This document shows, one piece after another, positions 52,649 through 61,243 of a stretch of 64,000 nucleotides of DNA. This DNA comes from Rhodococcus ruber NBRC 15591 (GTDB lineage: Bacteria > Actinomycetota > Actinomycetes > Mycobacteriales > Mycobacteriaceae): the NCBI RefSeq assembly GCF_001894945.1, contig NZ_BCXE01000033.1:124001-188000 (forward strand), written 5' to 3'. Each line of letters begins with the position of its first letter. The first letter of the stretch is position 1. A model generated the notes under the pieces. The model did no database searches. It was not told the origin of the DNA and was given only the letters and a program-made list of their open reading frames with translations. The translations under genes and the position numbers were made by a program.

Positions 52649-53773
52649 GTGCATCCCGATGTTTCCGCAGACCTGGCCGAACTGGCGACCACCCTCGAGA
52701 CCGTCGAGGCGGTCCTCGACGTGGACGAGCTGCGCCGGCGCATCGACGAACTCGAGCACCAGGCCGCCGACCCGGAGTTGTGGAACGACCAGGAGCATGC
52801 GCAGCAGGTCACCAGCCAGCTCTCGCACGCCCAGGGTGAACTGCGGCGCGTCGAGGAGCTGCGCTCACGGCTCGACGACCTGCCGGTGCTCTACGAACTC
52901 GCCGAGGGCGAGGAGGGGGAGGACCGCACCGTCGCGCTGGCCGACGCCGACGCCGAGCGTGCCGCCCTGCGCACCGACATCGAGGCGATGGAGGTGCGGA
53001 CCCTGCTCTCCGGCGAGTACGACCAGCGCGACGCGCTGGTCAACATCCGCGCCGGCGCCGGCGGCGTCGACGCCGCCGACTGGGCCGAGATGCTCATGCG
53101 GATGTACATCCGGTGGGCCGACAAGCACGGCTATCCGGTGGAGGTCTATGACACCTCGTATGCGGAGGAGGCGGGCATCAAGTCCGCGACCTTCGCGATC
53201 AAGGCGCCCTACACGTACGGCACCCTCTCGGTCGAGATGGGCACCCACCGGCTCGTGCGTATCAGCCCCTTCGACAACCAGGGCCGGCGCCAGACGTCGT
53301 TCGCCGAGGTCGAGGTGCTGCCCGTCGTCGAGACGACCGACCACATCGACGTCGACGAGAACGACATCCGCGTCGACGTGTACCGCTCGTCCGGCCCGGG
53401 CGGGCAGTCCGTCAACACCACCGACTCCGCGGTGCGACTGACCCACATCCCCACGGGCATCGTCGTCACCTGCCAGAACGAGAAGTCGCAGCTGCAGAAC
53501 AAGGTCTCGGCCATGCGCGTGCTGCAGGCCAAGCTGCTCGAACGCAAGCGGCAGGAGGAGCGCGCCGAGATGGACGCCCTCAAGGGCGACGGCGGGAGCT
53601 CCTGGGGCAACCAGATGCGCTCCTACGTCCTGCACCCCTACCAGATGGTCAAGGACCTGCGCACCGAGCACGAGGTGAACAATCCGTCGGCCGTCCTCGA
53701 CGGCGACATCGACGGGTTCCTCGAGGAGGGCATCCGGTGGCGCATGCGCGAGAACCAGAAGCAGAACCAGTAG
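52649..53773 (+). CDS. prfB: Peptide chain release factor 2
   Basis: 374 residues. SPF tripeptide (206-208) that reads UGA/UAA, and GGQ (251-253) in [20 protein letters not shown] that triggers peptide release. The frame is continuous from the GTG at 52649: there is no in-frame UGA or shift site of the E. coli prfB type, as usual for actinobacteria. It is the first gene of the series prfB-mscS-Pro-rich-ftsE-ftsX-smpB, with spacing or overlaps that suggest partial co-transcription. Divergent from hisN. Confidence 0.96.
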   Translation: MHPDVSADLAELATTLETVEAVLDVDELRRRIDELEHQAADPELWNDQEHAQQVTSQLSHAQGELRRVEELRSRLDDLPVLYELAEGEEGEDRTVALADADAERAALRTDIEAMEVRTLLSGEYDQRDALVNIRAGAGGVDAADWAEMLMRMYIRWADKHGYPVEVYDTSYAEEAGIKSATFAIKAPYTYGTLSVEMGTHRLVRISPFDNQGRRQTSFAEVEVLPVVETTDHIDVDENDIRVDVYRSSGPGGQSVNTTDSAVRLTHIPTGIVVTCQNEKSQLQNKVSAMRVLQAKLLERKRQEERAEMDALKGDGGSSWGNQMRSYVLHPYQMVKDLRTEHEVNNPSAVLDGDIDGFLEEGIRWRMRENQKQNQ

Positions 53774-53803
53774 TCCGGAACCAGCGACACGGAGGATCGA
53801 ACC

Positions 53804-54688
53804 CTGTTTCCCGGTAGCAGGATTCTCGACTGGCTGTCGAGCAGCGGTCTGCAGATCGCGCTCACGGTGCTCGGCGCCGCGCTCGTCGCGCGATTCGTGA
53901 GCTGGGTCGGTGGCCGGATCACGCGGCGCATCGACGAGACCTACCAGCAGTCCGACGCCCTGGTGCGCTCGGAGGTCACCAAGCACCGCCACTCGGTGGC
54001 GCAGGTGATCACCTGGGTGGTCATCACGTTCGTCTACATCGTCGCGACCCTGAAGGTCTTCGACTACCTGGCGCTCCCCATCGGCAGCCTCGTGGCGCCG
54101 GCCACGGTGCTCGGTGCCGCGCTCGGTTTCGGTGCCCAGCGCATCGTCCAGGACATCCTCGCCGGATTCTTCATCATCACCGAGCGGCAGTACGGGTTCG
54201 GTGACACCGTCCAGATCTCGGTCACCGGTGCCTCCGCCGATGCCGTCGGCACGGTCGAGGACGTCACCCTGCGGGTGACGAAACTGCGCAACGCCGCCGG
54301 CGAGGTCATCACCGTGCCCAACGGGCAGATCAACAAGGCTGTCAACCTGTCGAAGGACTGGGCCCGTGCCGTCGTCGACGTGCCGATCCCGGTCACCGCG
54401 GACATCGCAGAGGTCAACGACATCCTGCACGAGGTCGGTGTCGCGGCGTTCGAGGACGAGAAGCTCAGGGAACTGCTGCTCGACGAGCCGACCGTGATGG
54501 GAGTCGAGAGTCTCGAGGTCGATCAGGTCAGCGTCCGTATGGTGGCCCGGACCCTGCCCGGCAAGCAGTTCCAGGTGGGCCGCGAACTCCGGGTGCGCGT
54601 CGCGCTGGCGCTGCGCCGCAGGGGGATGAGCGTCAACCCCCAGCTGGACACCTCCACCCCGATCCACGGTATCGAGGCGGTGCAGTGA
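53804..54688 (+). CDS. MscS-family mechanosensitive channel
   Basis: 294 residues. Three N-terminal hydrophobic segments are followed by the MscS pore/beta domain: TVLGAALGFGAQRIVQDILAGFFIITERQYGFGDTVQI is the TM3-pore helix and its exit, and VEDVTLRVTKLRNAAGEVITVPNGQI is the conserved beta domain. It releases solutes on hypo-osmotic shock. The start is placed at CTG 53804, because GGAGG stands 8 bases before it and the first membrane helix (LQIALTVLGAALVARFV) is then complete; the next GTG, at 53867, would cut that helix. Its stop overlaps the next gene by four bases. Confidence 0.85.
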   Translation: MFPGSRILDWLSSSGLQIALTVLGAALVARFVSWVGGRITRRIDETYQQSDALVRSEVTKHRHSVAQVITWVVITFVYIVATLKVFDYLALPIGSLVAPATVLGAALGFGAQRIVQDILAGFFIITERQYGFGDTVQISVTGASADAVGTVEDVTLRVTKLRNAAGEVITVPNGQINKAVNLSKDWARAVVDVPIPVTADIAEVNDILHEVGVAAFEDEKLRELLLDEPTVMGVESLEVDQVSVRMVARTLPGKQFQVGRELRVRVALALRRRGMSVNPQLDTSTPIHGIEAVQ

Positions 54689-55128
54689 GCGAGCGACGCC
54701 GATTCCACATCCCGGACCACGTCCTCGGCGGCCGGGTGCGCACCACCACGTTGAGCCTGTGCGTGCTCTGGGTCGGCCTGTGGTTGCTGTACGTGTACCT
54801 GAATCCGGAGGACGAGCAGAACGCGGCGGCGCCGCCGGGCGCGGTCGTCGTCAGCGACGTGCCGTACGTGCCGTACGTGCCGGAGGCCCCGGTCGAGCCC
54901 ACTCCGACCACCACCGTCCCCACCACCACCGAACCGGCTCCGACGACGGCCGACCCCACGCCGACGGGCACCGGATCGACTCCCGGCGGACGCGGCTCGG
55001 AGGCGGTGCCCGGTGCCCCGGCCCCGACGACCACGACGACCCAGCCCGGCCTGCGGTTGCCCGAGATCCCGATTCCCGGCCTCGGCGATTCGTCCCCCAC
55101 CGAACCTACCGGCGAGTCGGTTCCTTAG
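54685..55128 (+). CDS. Single-pass membrane protein with Pro/Thr-rich tail
   Basis: 147 residues. A short basic cytoplasmic end, one membrane helix (TTTLSLCVLWVGLWLLYVYL, about residues 20-39), then an extracytoplasmic part almost wholly of Pro and Thr (EPTPTTTVPTTTEPAPTTADP). The gene between mscS and ftsE in M. tuberculosis (Rv3103c) has the same layout. Function unknown; the tail may span the peptidoglycan. GTG start overlaps the mscS stop (GTGA), so it is translationally coupled to the channel. 31 bases before ftsE. Confidence 0.8.
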   Translation: MSERRRFHIPDHVLGGRVRTTTLSLCVLWVGLWLLYVYLNPEDEQNAAAPPGAVVVSDVPYVPYVPEAPVEPTPTTTVPTTTEPAPTTADPTPTGTGSTPGGRGSEAVPGAPAPTTTTTQPGLRLPEIPIPGLGDSSPTEPTGESVP

Positions 55129-55159
55129 GTCACCGTCCGATAACGGCTAGCATGGCGGC

Positions 55160-55849
55160 GTGATCCGCCTGGAGAATGTGTCCAAGTCGTACAAGACGTC
55201 GACCCGGCCGGCTCTCGACAAGGTGAGCGTCGAGATCGACAAGGGCGAGTTCGTCTTCCTGATCGGCCCGTCCGGTTCCGGGAAGTCGACCTTCCTGCGG
55301 CTGCTCCTGCGTGACGACACGCCCACCTCGGGTGACATCCACGTGGCGGACTTCCACGTCAACCGCCTGTCGGCGCGCCGGGTGCCCAGGTTGCGGCAGA
55401 ACCTGGGCTGCGTGTTCCAGGACTTCCGGTTGCTGCAGCGCAAGACGGTGGCCGAGAACGTCGCGTTCGCGCTCGAGGTGATCGGCAAGCCCCGCTCGGT
55501 CATCGCGCGCACCGTGCCCGAGGTGCTCGACCTCGTCGGCCTGTCCGGCAAGGCCGACCGCCTGCCCACCGAGCTGTCCGGTGGCGAACAGCAGCGCGTC
55601 GCGATCGCGCGGGCGTTCGTGAACCGCCCGCTCGTGCTCATGGCCGACGAGCCGACCGGCAACCTCGACCCGGACACCAGCCAGGACATCATGATGCTGC
55701 TCGAACGCATCAACCGAACGGGAACCACCGTGCTGATGGCCACTCACGACCATCACATCGTCGACTCGATGCGGCGCCGGGTGGTCGAGCTCGACCTCGG
55801 GCGGGTCGTGCGCGACGAGGCGCGCGGCGTCTACGGCGTCGGCCGCTGA
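55160..55849 (+). CDS. ftsE: Cell division ATP-binding protein FtsE
   Basis: 229 residues. ABC ATPase: Walker [10 protein letters not shown] (36-44), signature [12 protein letters not shown], Walker [14 protein letters not shown] and the switch histidine in MATHDHHIV. With FtsX it forms an ABC-type complex that does not transport but transmits ATP-driven conformational change across the membrane to peptidoglycan hydrolases at the septum. GTG start. Intact, upstream of ftsX by 60 bases. Confidence 0.96.
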   Translation: MIRLENVSKSYKTSTRPALDKVSVEIDKGEFVFLIGPSGSGKSTFLRLLLRDDTPTSGDIHVADFHVNRLSARRVPRLRQNLGCVFQDFRLLQRKTVAENVAFALEVIGKPRSVIARTVPEVLDLVGLSGKADRLPTELSGGEQQRVAIARAFVNRPLVLMADEPTGNLDPDTSQDIMMLLERINRTGTTVLMATHDHHIVDSMRRRVVELDLGRVVRDEARGVYGVGR

Positions 55850-55909
55850 CCGCGTTCTCCCGCTCCACCGCACTCGCCCCCTCCGGCAACCGAAGGACTT
55901 CGACACTCC

Positions 55910-56815
55910 ATGCGTGCCAGCTTCATCCTGAGCGAGGTCGCCACCGGCCTGCGCCGCAACCTGACCATGACCGTCGCGATGATCCTGACCACCGCGATCT
56001 CCCTCGGCCTGTTCGGCGCGGGCCTGCTCGTCGTGCAGATGGCGGACAAGACGCAGCAGATCTTCCTCGACCGGGTCGAGGTGCAGGTGTTCCTCACCGA
56101 GGACATCTCGACCCTCGATCCGGACTGCGAGCAGGACATCTGCCGGACCCTGCGCTCGGACCTCGAGAACACCCCGGCAGTGGTGTCGGTGCAGTACCTC
56201 AACCGCGAGGACGCCGTCGCCGACGCGACCGAGCGGGTTTTCAAGGACCAGCCGGAACTCGCCGAACTCGTCAGCCCCGAGAGCTTCCCGGCCTCGTTCA
56301 AGATCAAGCTTTCCGACCCCGACCGGTTCGGGGTGATCGAGGACCAGTTCGCCGTCCGCCCCGGGGTCGACAGTGTCCTCAACCAGAAGGACCTCGTCGA
56401 GAGGCTGTTCAGCGTGCTGGGCGGCGTCCGCAACGCCGCGTTCGCGATCGCCACGGTCCAGGCGGTCGCTGCGATCCTGCTCATCGCGAACATGGTGCAG
56501 ATCGCCGCGTTCACCCGCCGCACCGAGGTGGGCATCATGCGGCTGGTGGGCGCGACCCGCTGGTACACCCAGTTGCCGTTCCTGCTCGAGGCCGTCGTGG
56601 CGGCCGTGATCGGCGCGGCGCTGGCCATCGCCGGGTTGTTCGCCGCGAAGGGCGCCTTCGTCGACGAGGTGCTCTCGGAGGTCTACGAGGCCAACATCGT
56701 CGCCCGCATCTCCAACAGCGACGTACTGCTGGTCTCGCCGATCCTGGTGCTGGTGGGCGTCGGCATGGCGGCGTTGACCGCCTACGTCACCCTGCGCCTG
56801 TACGTGCGCGAATAG
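55910..56815 (+). CDS. ftsX: Cell division protein FtsX
   Basis: 301 residues. Four membrane helices: one near 22-43, then three in the C-terminal half (about 180-205, 225-250 and 265-295). The large extracytoplasmic loop between helices 1 and 2 (about 45-170: VEVQVFLTEDISTLDPDCEQDICRTLRSD) contains two cysteines and is the part that binds RipC-type hydrolases in mycobacteria. RRTEVGIMRLVGATRWYTQLPFLLEA is the conserved FtsX cytoplasmic coupling segment to FtsE. ATG at 55910. Confidence 0.95.
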   Translation: MRASFILSEVATGLRRNLTMTVAMILTTAISLGLFGAGLLVVQMADKTQQIFLDRVEVQVFLTEDISTLDPDCEQDICRTLRSDLENTPAVVSVQYLNREDAVADATERVFKDQPELAELVSPESFPASFKIKLSDPDRFGVIEDQFAVRPGVDSVLNQKDLVERLFSVLGGVRNAAFAIATVQAVAAILLIANMVQIAAFTRRTEVGIMRLVGATRWYTQLPFLLEAVVAAVIGAALAIAGLFAAKGAFVDEVLSEVYEANIVARISNSDVLLVSPILVLVGVGMAALTAYVTLRLYVRE

Positions 56816-56908
56816 CTCCGCGCCGGTGCGCGGGAATATCCGGTTGTCTCCGCTACCTATGCTGTACACAGATCTGTCGGACGCATCGAGGACCGGAGGG
56901 GCCCGAAA

Positions 56909-57382
56909 GTGAAGGAAAAGGGCCGCAAGGTCATTGCGACCAACCGCAAGGCGCGGCACAACTACACCATTCTGGACACGTACGAGGCCGGAGTCGCACT
57001 CCTGGGCACAGAGGTCAAGAGCCTGCGCGAGGGCAAGGCCTCGCTCGTCGACGCGTTCGCCACCGTCGACGACGGTGAGGTGTGGCTGCGCGGGTTGCAC
57101 ATCCCCGAGTACGGACACGGTACGTGGACCAACCACGCGCCGCGGCGCACCCGCAAGTTGCTGCTGCACCGCCGGGAGATCGACAACCTCGTGGGCAAGA
57201 CCCGCGAGGGCAACCAGACCCTGGTGCCGCTGTCGATGTACTTCTCCGACGGCAAGGTGAAGGTCGAGCTGGCTCTGGCCCGGGGTAAGCAGGACTACGA
57301 CAAGCGCCAGGATCTGGCCCGTCGCACCGCCGAGCGCGAGGTGACCCGCGAACTCGGCCGGCGGGTGAAGGGCATGCGCTGA
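56909..57382 (+). CDS. smpB: SsrA-binding protein SmpB
   Basis: 157 residues. Full SmpB pattern: [69 protein letters not shown] and the basic C-terminal tail [18 protein letters not shown] that follows mRNA path in the ribosome. Works with the tmRNA encoded 950 bases downstream to rescue stalled ribosomes. GTG start at 56909, preceded by GGAGGGG. Confidence 0.97.
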   Translation: MKEKGRKVIATNRKARHNYTILDTYEAGVALLGTEVKSLREGKASLVDAFATVDDGEVWLRGLHIPEYGHGTWTNHAPRRTRKLLLHRREIDNLVGKTREGNQTLVPLSMYFSDGKVKVELALARGKQDYDKRQDLARRTAEREVTRELGRRVKGMR

Positions 57383-57390
57383 CGGCGATC

Positions 57391-58233
57391 GTGCTCGCCC
57401 TGGTGGCCGCGGTCGGCTACGGGGTGAGCGACTTCCTCGGCGGAGTCGCGTCCCGGCAGGTGGCGGCGCTGCGGTTCGTGCTCGTGTCGTACCCGCTGTC
57501 GCTGCTGCTGGTGCTCGCCGTCGCGCCGCTCGTCGGCGGTGACGTCACGGCCGGGTCGCTCGGCTGGGGTGCGGCGGCCGGTGTGGCCGGCGGCGTCGCG
57601 ATCTGGTGGTTCTATCTCGCGCTCGCCGCCGGTCCGATGTCGGTGGTGTCCCCACTCACCGCCGTGCTCGTGGCCGGGATCCCGGTGCTCGTCGGCGTCA
57701 CGGCGGGGGAGCGGCCCGGGCCGGTCGCCTACGCCGGAATCGCGATCGCCCTCGTCGCCGTCGTGCTGGTCAGCAGGGAATCGAGGGAGAGCGTCGCCGG
57801 GGACGAGCAGCCACGCTTCACCGCGAACGTGGCGTGGCTGACCGTCGGCTCCGGGGTCGCGTTCGCGCTGATGTTCGTCGCGCTGCACCGAGTCCCCGAG
57901 GGCACCGGCCTGTGGCCTCTCGGCATGTCGCGGCTCACCGCGACGCTCGTGGTGTGGGCCGTGGCTCTGGGGGTGCGGCAGCTGATCCGGCCGCCGGGGC
58001 GGGTGTACCCGCACATCGTCGCGGTCGCGGTCCTGGACGTGATCGCCAACGGTGCGCTGATGTTCGCCTTCCAGGGCGGCATGCTGTCGCTGGTCAGCGT
58101 CATCGGCGCGCTGTACCCGGCGGCGACCGTGCTGCTGGCGATGATCGTGCTGGGCGAGCGTATCGGGCGTGGTCAGACGGCCGGCATGCTGCTCGCCCTC
58201 ACCGCCGTAGGCATGATCACCGCGGCCGCGTGA
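57391..58233 (+). CDS. EamA/DMT family transporter
   Basis: 280 residues with ten hydrophobic segments in two repeats (first repeat begins GYGVSDFLGGVASRQ, second ANVAWLTVGSGVAFALMFVAL), the drug/metabolite transporter topology. The end has EamA hallmarks: ALYPAATVLLAMIVLGERIGRGQTAGMLLALTAVGMI. Substrate unknown. A GTG start at 57391 is listed; however CTG 57379 overlaps the smpB stop (CTGA) and would add a typical TAIV N-terminus, so a coupled CTG start is possible. It lies between smpB and ssrA, two partners of trans-translation, to which it has no obvious relation. Confidence 0.82.
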   Translation: MLALVAAVGYGVSDFLGGVASRQVAALRFVLVSYPLSLLLVLAVAPLVGGDVTAGSLGWGAAAGVAGGVAIWWFYLALAAGPMSVVSPLTAVLVAGIPVLVGVTAGERPGPVAYAGIAIALVAVVLVSRESRESVAGDEQPRFTANVAWLTVGSGVAFALMFVALHRVPEGTGLWPLGMSRLTATLVVWAVALGVRQLIRPPGRVYPHIVAVAVLDVIANGALMFAFQGGMLSLVSVIGALYPAATVLLAMIVLGERIGRGQTAGMLLALTAVGMITAAA

Positions 58234-58274
58234 CGGCTGTGATCCACGTCATCCGCGGCGCGGCGGAAATGGGA

Positions 58275-58303
58275 ATGACGAAGGGGGGTCCGCGCGTTAG
58301 AGT
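58275..58303 (+). promoter_or_regulatory. Predicted ssrA promoter
   Basis: ATGACG (58275-58280), 17-base spacer, TAGAGT (58298-58303). Mature tmRNA begins about 25 bases after the predicted start. Confidence 0.5.
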
Positions 58304-58334
58304 GGGTAGTCCTGCGAAGGTCGCAGGTACGTAC

Positions 58335-58702
58335 GGGGCTGAACGGTTTCGACTGCGTACGTTGAGCTAGGGGAAGCGTGTCGGTGCAGGCAAGAGACCA
58401 CCGTAAGCGTCGCTGCAAACCAATAAGCGCCGAGTCTACTCAGCGCGAGTACGCCCTCGCTGCCTAAGCGAGTGCGTCTCTGTCAGACCGGGTGTGCTCC
58501 CGCCCCGGATCCTGGCATCGACTAGGGAGCTTCACCGTACGGCTCGGTCGCGGAGCCGTACGGGACAGCAAACAGCGACTGGGATCGTCATCTCGGCTTG
58601 TTCGCGGGACCGGGAGATCCAAGTAGAGACATAGCGAACTGCACACGGAGAAGCCCTGGCGAGGCGGCGGAGGACCCGGGTTCGATTCCCGGCAGCTCCA
58701 CC
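58335..58702 (+). ncRNA. ssrA: Transfer-messenger RNA (tmRNA)
   Basis: About 368 bases. The 5' end GGGGCTGAACGGTTTCGACT and the 3' end TTCGATTCCCGGCAGCTCCA fold together as the alanyl-tRNA-like domain. The tag frame starts at the resume codon GCC 58429 and ends with TAA 58465-58467, giving AESTQREYALAA, close to the mycobacterial tag and ending in the protease-recognised ALAA. After the discriminator A (58700) the DNA reads CCG, so the final A of CCA must be added after transcription. Followed at once by a strong terminator. Confidence 0.96.
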
Positions 58703-58707
58703 GGAAC

Positions 58708-58743
58708 GCGAAGGACCCCGGCCACCCGGCCGGGGTCCTTCGC
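58708..58743 (+). terminator. Intrinsic terminator of ssrA
   Basis: Perfect 16-bp inverted repeat GCGAAGGACCCCGGCC / GGCCGGGGTCCTTCGC with loop ACCC, starting 6 bases after the tmRNA end. Confidence 0.9.
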
Positions 58744-58770
58744 ATCTGCCGGACCTCTACGGTTACCGGC

Positions 58771-59127
58771 ATGGAGTACAAACCGACGGCCGTGGTCGCC
58801 GCGGGCGGAGCGGTGGGCGCCGTGGCCCGGTACGCCCTGGCCGTGCAGTTCCCCGGCATCTGGACGATCGCGGCGATCAACGTCGCCGGCTCGCTGCTGC
58901 TCGGCCTCGTCGCCGCGCTGCTCGGTCCCGATCGCCTGTGGCGCCTGTTCCTGGGTGTCGGCGTACTCGGCGGCTACACCACCTTTTCCACGTTCGCCGT
59001 CGACACCGTCCGCCACCCCGCGACGGCCGTCCTGTACGTGACTGTGACCCTCGTCGGGGCACTCACGGCGGCACGCGTCGGGATGGCCACCGGTGAGGCG
59101 TGGCGGCACCGGTCGGCGACCCGATGA
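58771..59127 (+). CDS. crcB: Fluoride channel CrcB/Fluc, first subunit
   Basis: 118 residues, four membrane helices. GGAVGAVARYALAV (helix 1), INVAGSLLLGLVAAL with the pore asparagine, and GGYTTFSTFAVDTV with the phenylalanine box and central Na+-site threonines. It passively exports fluoride as part of a dual-topology dimer. ATG at 58771; stop overlaps the second crcB start (ATGA), so equal amounts of the two subunits are made. I see no fluoride riboswitch in the short gap behind the ssrA terminator. Confidence 0.93.
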   Translation: MEYKPTAVVAAGGAVGAVARYALAVQFPGIWTIAAINVAGSLLLGLVAALLGPDRLWRLFLGVGVLGGYTTFSTFAVDTVRHPATAVLYVTVTLVGALTAARVGMATGEAWRHRSATR

Positions 59128-59468
59128 CCGTCCTGCTCGTCGCCGTCGGCGGCGGTGCCGGTGCGGTCCTGCGCTACCTCGCGGGCCGGCACGTCCGCTC
59201 CTATCGCAGCGTCCCGGTGGCGACGATGACGGTCAACGTTCTGGGCTGCCTGCTGCTGGGCCTGCTGTCCGGCGCCGCGCTGGCACCGGCGACGTTCGCG
59301 CTGCTCGGCACCGGATTCTGCGGAGGCCTGACCACCTATTCGACGTTCGCCGTCGAAGCGGTCGGTCTCGTACGCGTGCGCCGCCCGGCCACCGCGACGG
59401 CATATGCGGTGGTGAGCGTGCTGGCCGGGACGGCCGCGGCCTGGGCCGGGTTCGCCCTCACGTCCTGA
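59124..59468 (+). CDS. crcB: Fluoride channel CrcB/Fluc, second subunit
   Basis: 114 residues, four membrane helices with the same motifs as its neighbour: GGGAGAVLRYLAGRHV, MTVNVLGCLLLGLLSG with the pore asparagine and CGGLTTYSTFAVEAV. The two are clearly paralogous but differ in charge distribution, the arrangement of heterodimeric antiparallel Fluc pairs known from Gram-positive bacteria. ATG at 59124 overlaps the upstream stop; an in-frame GTG-like extension upstream is unnecessary. Confidence 0.93.
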   Translation: MTVLLVAVGGGAGAVLRYLAGRHVRSYRSVPVATMTVNVLGCLLLGLLSGAALAPATFALLGTGFCGGLTTYSTFAVEAVGLVRVRRPATATAYAVVSVLAGTAAAWAGFALTS

Positions 59469-59546
59469 CCGCCGGCGATCGACGCGCGCGGTGCACGCAG
59501 GCCGGGCAAGATGAGCAGGGCAAGGTCGGGTGGACGAGGAGGTCAC

Positions 59547-61181
59547 ATGGCGCACGAACGAGCGGGACAACCGGCGGCAGCCGCGGATCTGGAGGATCTC
59601 GCGCACCTGGTCACCGCGTACTACACGGTGACGCCGGACCCGCAGGATCCGTTGCAGCAGGTTGCCTTCGGCACCTCGGGTCACCGCGGATCGAGCCTCG
59701 ACGGCGCCTTCAACGAGCAGCACATCCTCGCCACGACCCAAGCGATCGTCGAATACCGGGCGGCGCAGCAGGTCACCGGGCCGCTGTTCCTCGGCCGCGA
59801 CACCCACGCGCTGTCGGAACCGGCATGGACGAGCGCACTCGAGGTGCTCGCCGCCAACGGCGTCGATGTGGTCGTCGACGCCCGCGACCGCTACACACCC
59901 ACCCCGGCCGTGAGCCACGCGATCCTGCGGCACAACGCCGCCGCCGGATCCGGGGCCCGCGCCGACGGGATCGTCGTCACCCCGTCGCACAACCCGCCCC
60001 GCGACGGCGGATTCAAGTACAACCCCCCGCACGGTGGGCCGGCCGACACGGACGCGACGTCGGCGATCGCGGCGCGCGCCAACGAGCTGCTCGCCGCGGG
60101 ACTCGACGGGGTGCGCCGGGTCCCTGCCGCCCGGGCGCTCGCCGCAGCCGGCCGGCACGACTTCCTCGCCGCCTACATCGACGACCTGCCGAACGTCGTG
60201 GACCTCGACGCCGTCCGTGAGGCCGGGCTGCGCGTCGGCGCCGACCCCCTCGGCGGTGCGAGCGTCGACTACTGGGGCGAGATCGCCGAGCGGCACCGGC
60301 TGGACCTGACCGTCGTCAACCCGCTCGTCGACGCCACGTGGCGGTTCATGACCCTCGACACCGACGGCAAGATCCGGATGGACTGCTCGTCGCCCAACGC
60401 GATGGCGTCGCTGATCGGCACCCGCGACCGCTACGACCTGGCCACCGGCAACGACGCCGACGCCGACCGGCACGGCATCGTCACCCCCGACGGGGGGCTG
60501 ATGAACCCGAACCACTACCTCGCGGTCGCCATCGACTACCTGTACCGGCACCGTTCCGGGTGGTCCGCCGAGGCGAAGGTCGGCAAGACCCTCGTGAGCT
60601 CGTCGATGATCGACCGGGTGGCCGCGGGCCTGGGCCGCGGGCTGCTCGAAGTTCCGGTGGGCTTCAAGTGGTTCGTTCCCGGCCTGCTCGACGGCACCCT
60701 CGGATTCGGCGGGGAGGAGAGCGCCGGCGCGTCGTTCCTGCGGCGCGACGGCTCGGTGTGGACCACCGACAAGGACGGCATCCTGCTGGCCCTGCTCGCG
60801 TCCGAGATCACCGCCGTGACCGGCACGACCCCGTCCCGGCGCTACGCCGAGCTCGCCGAGCGCTACGGCGACCCGTCGTACGCCCGGGTGGACGCACCCG
60901 CCACGCGGGAGCAGAAGGCGGTGCTGGGGAAGCTCTCGCCCGAACAGGTCGACGCCACCGAACTGGCCGGCGAGCCGATCACCGCGACCCTCACCGCCGC
61001 GCCGGGCAACGGTGCCGCGATCGGCGGACTGAAGGTCACCACGGAGAACGCGTGGTTCGCGGCCCGGCCGTCGGGCACCGAGGACGTGTACAAAATCTAC
61101 GCCGAATCGTTCCTCGGCCCCGACCATCTCGCGCAGGTCCAGGACGCGGCCCGCGACCTGGTGTCCCACGTTCTCGGCTGA
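59547..61181 (+). CDS. pgm: Phosphoglucomutase (alpha-D-glucose phosphate-specific)
   Basis: 544 residues. N-terminal [19 protein letters not shown], phosphoserine loop [12 protein letters not shown] with Ser147, metal loop [10 protein letters not shown], sugar loop [14 protein letters not shown] and phosphate loop [16 protein letters not shown]: the complete alpha-phosphohexomutase set with the longer bacterial Pgm form. It interconverts glucose-1-phosphate and glucose-6-phosphate for glycogen, trehalose and cell-wall sugars. The ATG at 59547 has GAGGAGGT. Corresponds to pgmA (Rv3068c), which also lies beside the crcB pair in M. tuberculosis. Confidence 0.95.
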   Translation: MAHERAGQPAAAADLEDLAHLVTAYYTVTPDPQDPLQQVAFGTSGHRGSSLDGAFNEQHILATTQAIVEYRAAQQVTGPLFLGRDTHALSEPAWTSALEVLAANGVDVVVDARDRYTPTPAVSHAILRHNAAAGSGARADGIVVTPSHNPPRDGGFKYNPPHGGPADTDATSAIAARANELLAAGLDGVRRVPAARALAAAGRHDFLAAYIDDLPNVVDLDAVREAGLRVGADPLGGASVDYWGEIAERHRLDLTVVNPLVDATWRFMTLDTDGKIRMDCSSPNAMASLIGTRDRYDLATGNDADADRHGIVTPDGGLMNPNHYLAVAIDYLYRHRSGWSAEAKVGKTLVSSSMIDRVAAGLGRGLLEVPVGFKWFVPGLLDGTLGFGGEESAGASFLRRDGSVWTTDKDGILLALLASEITAVTGTTPSRRYAELAERYGDPSYARVDAPATREQKAVLGKLSPEQVDATELAGEPITATLTAAPGNGAAIGGLKVTTENAWFAARPSGTEDVYKIYAESFLGPDHLAQVQDAARDLVSHVLG

Positions 61182-61243
61182 GTCCGTACCGGCGGGACGC
61201 GCCTGCCGGACCGGTCGTGCGCGTCGCTAACATCAGGCCCATC

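Noticed and set aside
52649-52760. Programmed +1 frameshift in prfB
   Set aside because: The frame is continuous through the N-terminal region and there is no in-frame UGA.
58703-58770. Fluoride riboswitch in front of the crcB pair
   Set aside because: The gap is only 68 bases and is mostly taken by the ssrA terminator; no fluoride-aptamer pseudoknot pattern is visible.
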